Shown: piece by piece, positions 63,721-64,000 of the stretch | Numbering within the stretch: the stretch's first letter is position 1 | How the letters are laid out: each line of letters starts with the position of its first letter | Assembly (NCBI GenBank): GCA_001599595.1 | Contig: BCHH01000003.1 | Coordinates: 324,847 to 388,846, forward strand | Direction: 5' to 3' | Source: Beverwykella pulmonaria | Lineage: Eukaryota > Ascomycota > Dothideomycetes > Pleosporales > Melanommataceae | Length of the DNA: 64,000 bases | Program-made: the position numbers and the translations under genes | The notes under the pieces: model-generated | Seen by the model: the letters and a program-made list of their open reading frames with translations, nothing else | Databases searched by the model: none | Told to the model about the DNA's origin: nothing

Positions 63721-64000
63721 CACGAGGGTGTAGTCGAACTGCTGCGGTCGCACGTTTACCTTCTGTTAATAACCTATGAACATACTCTCCAGGGGAGCCG
63801 GGTATGCCGCCAGAAGGGTTCCTATGGCGGAGCAATTGTTTAGCAGGTCCTCAAAGCAGGAGTGAGGTTTAGCAACAGAAACGGTCTCACATTGGGGACC
63901 AGAACAGGACCCACGAAGGAGCCTTTAAGCGTACTACCACAAGATCACCTCTTTGCCTCATACAGCCGCACCATTTTATTGTTGGAGGCTAATACCACTT
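63721..64000. other. window end, nothing recognised
   Basis: About 280 bases without coding signal; they may continue the decayed ankyrin gene. Confidence 0.35.

Overview
The window is nuclear DNA of a filamentous ascomycete (Pezizomycotina, possibly a Dothideomycete; the class is a guess from gene content). The evidence is genes with short GT-AG introns (mostly 47-103 bp, with CTAAC/CTGAC branch sites), a PTH11-type receptor, a fungal L-amino acid oxidase, DUF3328/UstY oxidases, and a transposon full of C-to-T type nonsense codons as left by repeat-induced point mutation (RIP). Most gene models below were rebuilt by hand from splice sites and reading-frame phase. I recognised no rRNA, tRNA or CRISPR.

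Layout. 1-20 kb: the C-terminal end of an unknown protein, a multi-span membrane protein, a secreted RidA-like protein, a secreted L-amino acid oxidase, a membrane acyltransferase, an AIF/AMID-like flavoprotein, a phenylalanine ammonia-lyase, a PTH11-like receptor and a secreted alpha/beta hydrolase. 20-30 kb: a compact candidate gene cluster for a ribosomally made, modified peptide (RiPP) of the ustiloxin/dikaritin type. It holds a secreted precursor with 14 repeats ending in Lys-Arg, two UstY-type (DUF3328) oxidases, a cytochrome P450 and two methyltransferases. 32-41 kb: a secreted amidase, methylthioadenosine phosphorylase, an uncharacterised three-exon gene (family A), a decayed ABC-transporter end, a four-span membrane protein and a secreted V8-like serine protease. 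42-54 kb: a second family A gene, a pseudogene of the same family, an unknown conserved-looking gene, a 1454-residue coiled-coil protein and a double-GFA zinc protein. 54-64 kb: a secreted Cys-rich protein, then a repeat-rich zone with a RIP-damaged Tc1/mariner element carrying a nested 500-bp solo LTR, a GPI-type surface protein and broken gene remnants.

The main find is the cluster at 20-30 kb. The precursor has a signal peptide and 14 units of consensus NDEAIAYPESYKR, a format that Kex2-type cleavage would turn into many copies of an 11-residue peptide. The residues AYPESYKR are identical in all 14 units although their codons differ, including Ser by both TCN and AGC, so the peptide itself appears to be under selection. 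The two UstY proteins each keep both HxxHC motifs and are the expected cyclising oxidases; the P450 and the methyltransferases are plausible tailoring enzymes. No tyrosinase, dedicated peptidase, intact exporter or Zn2Cys6 regulator was seen. The product, and whether all six genes are co-regulated, are inference.
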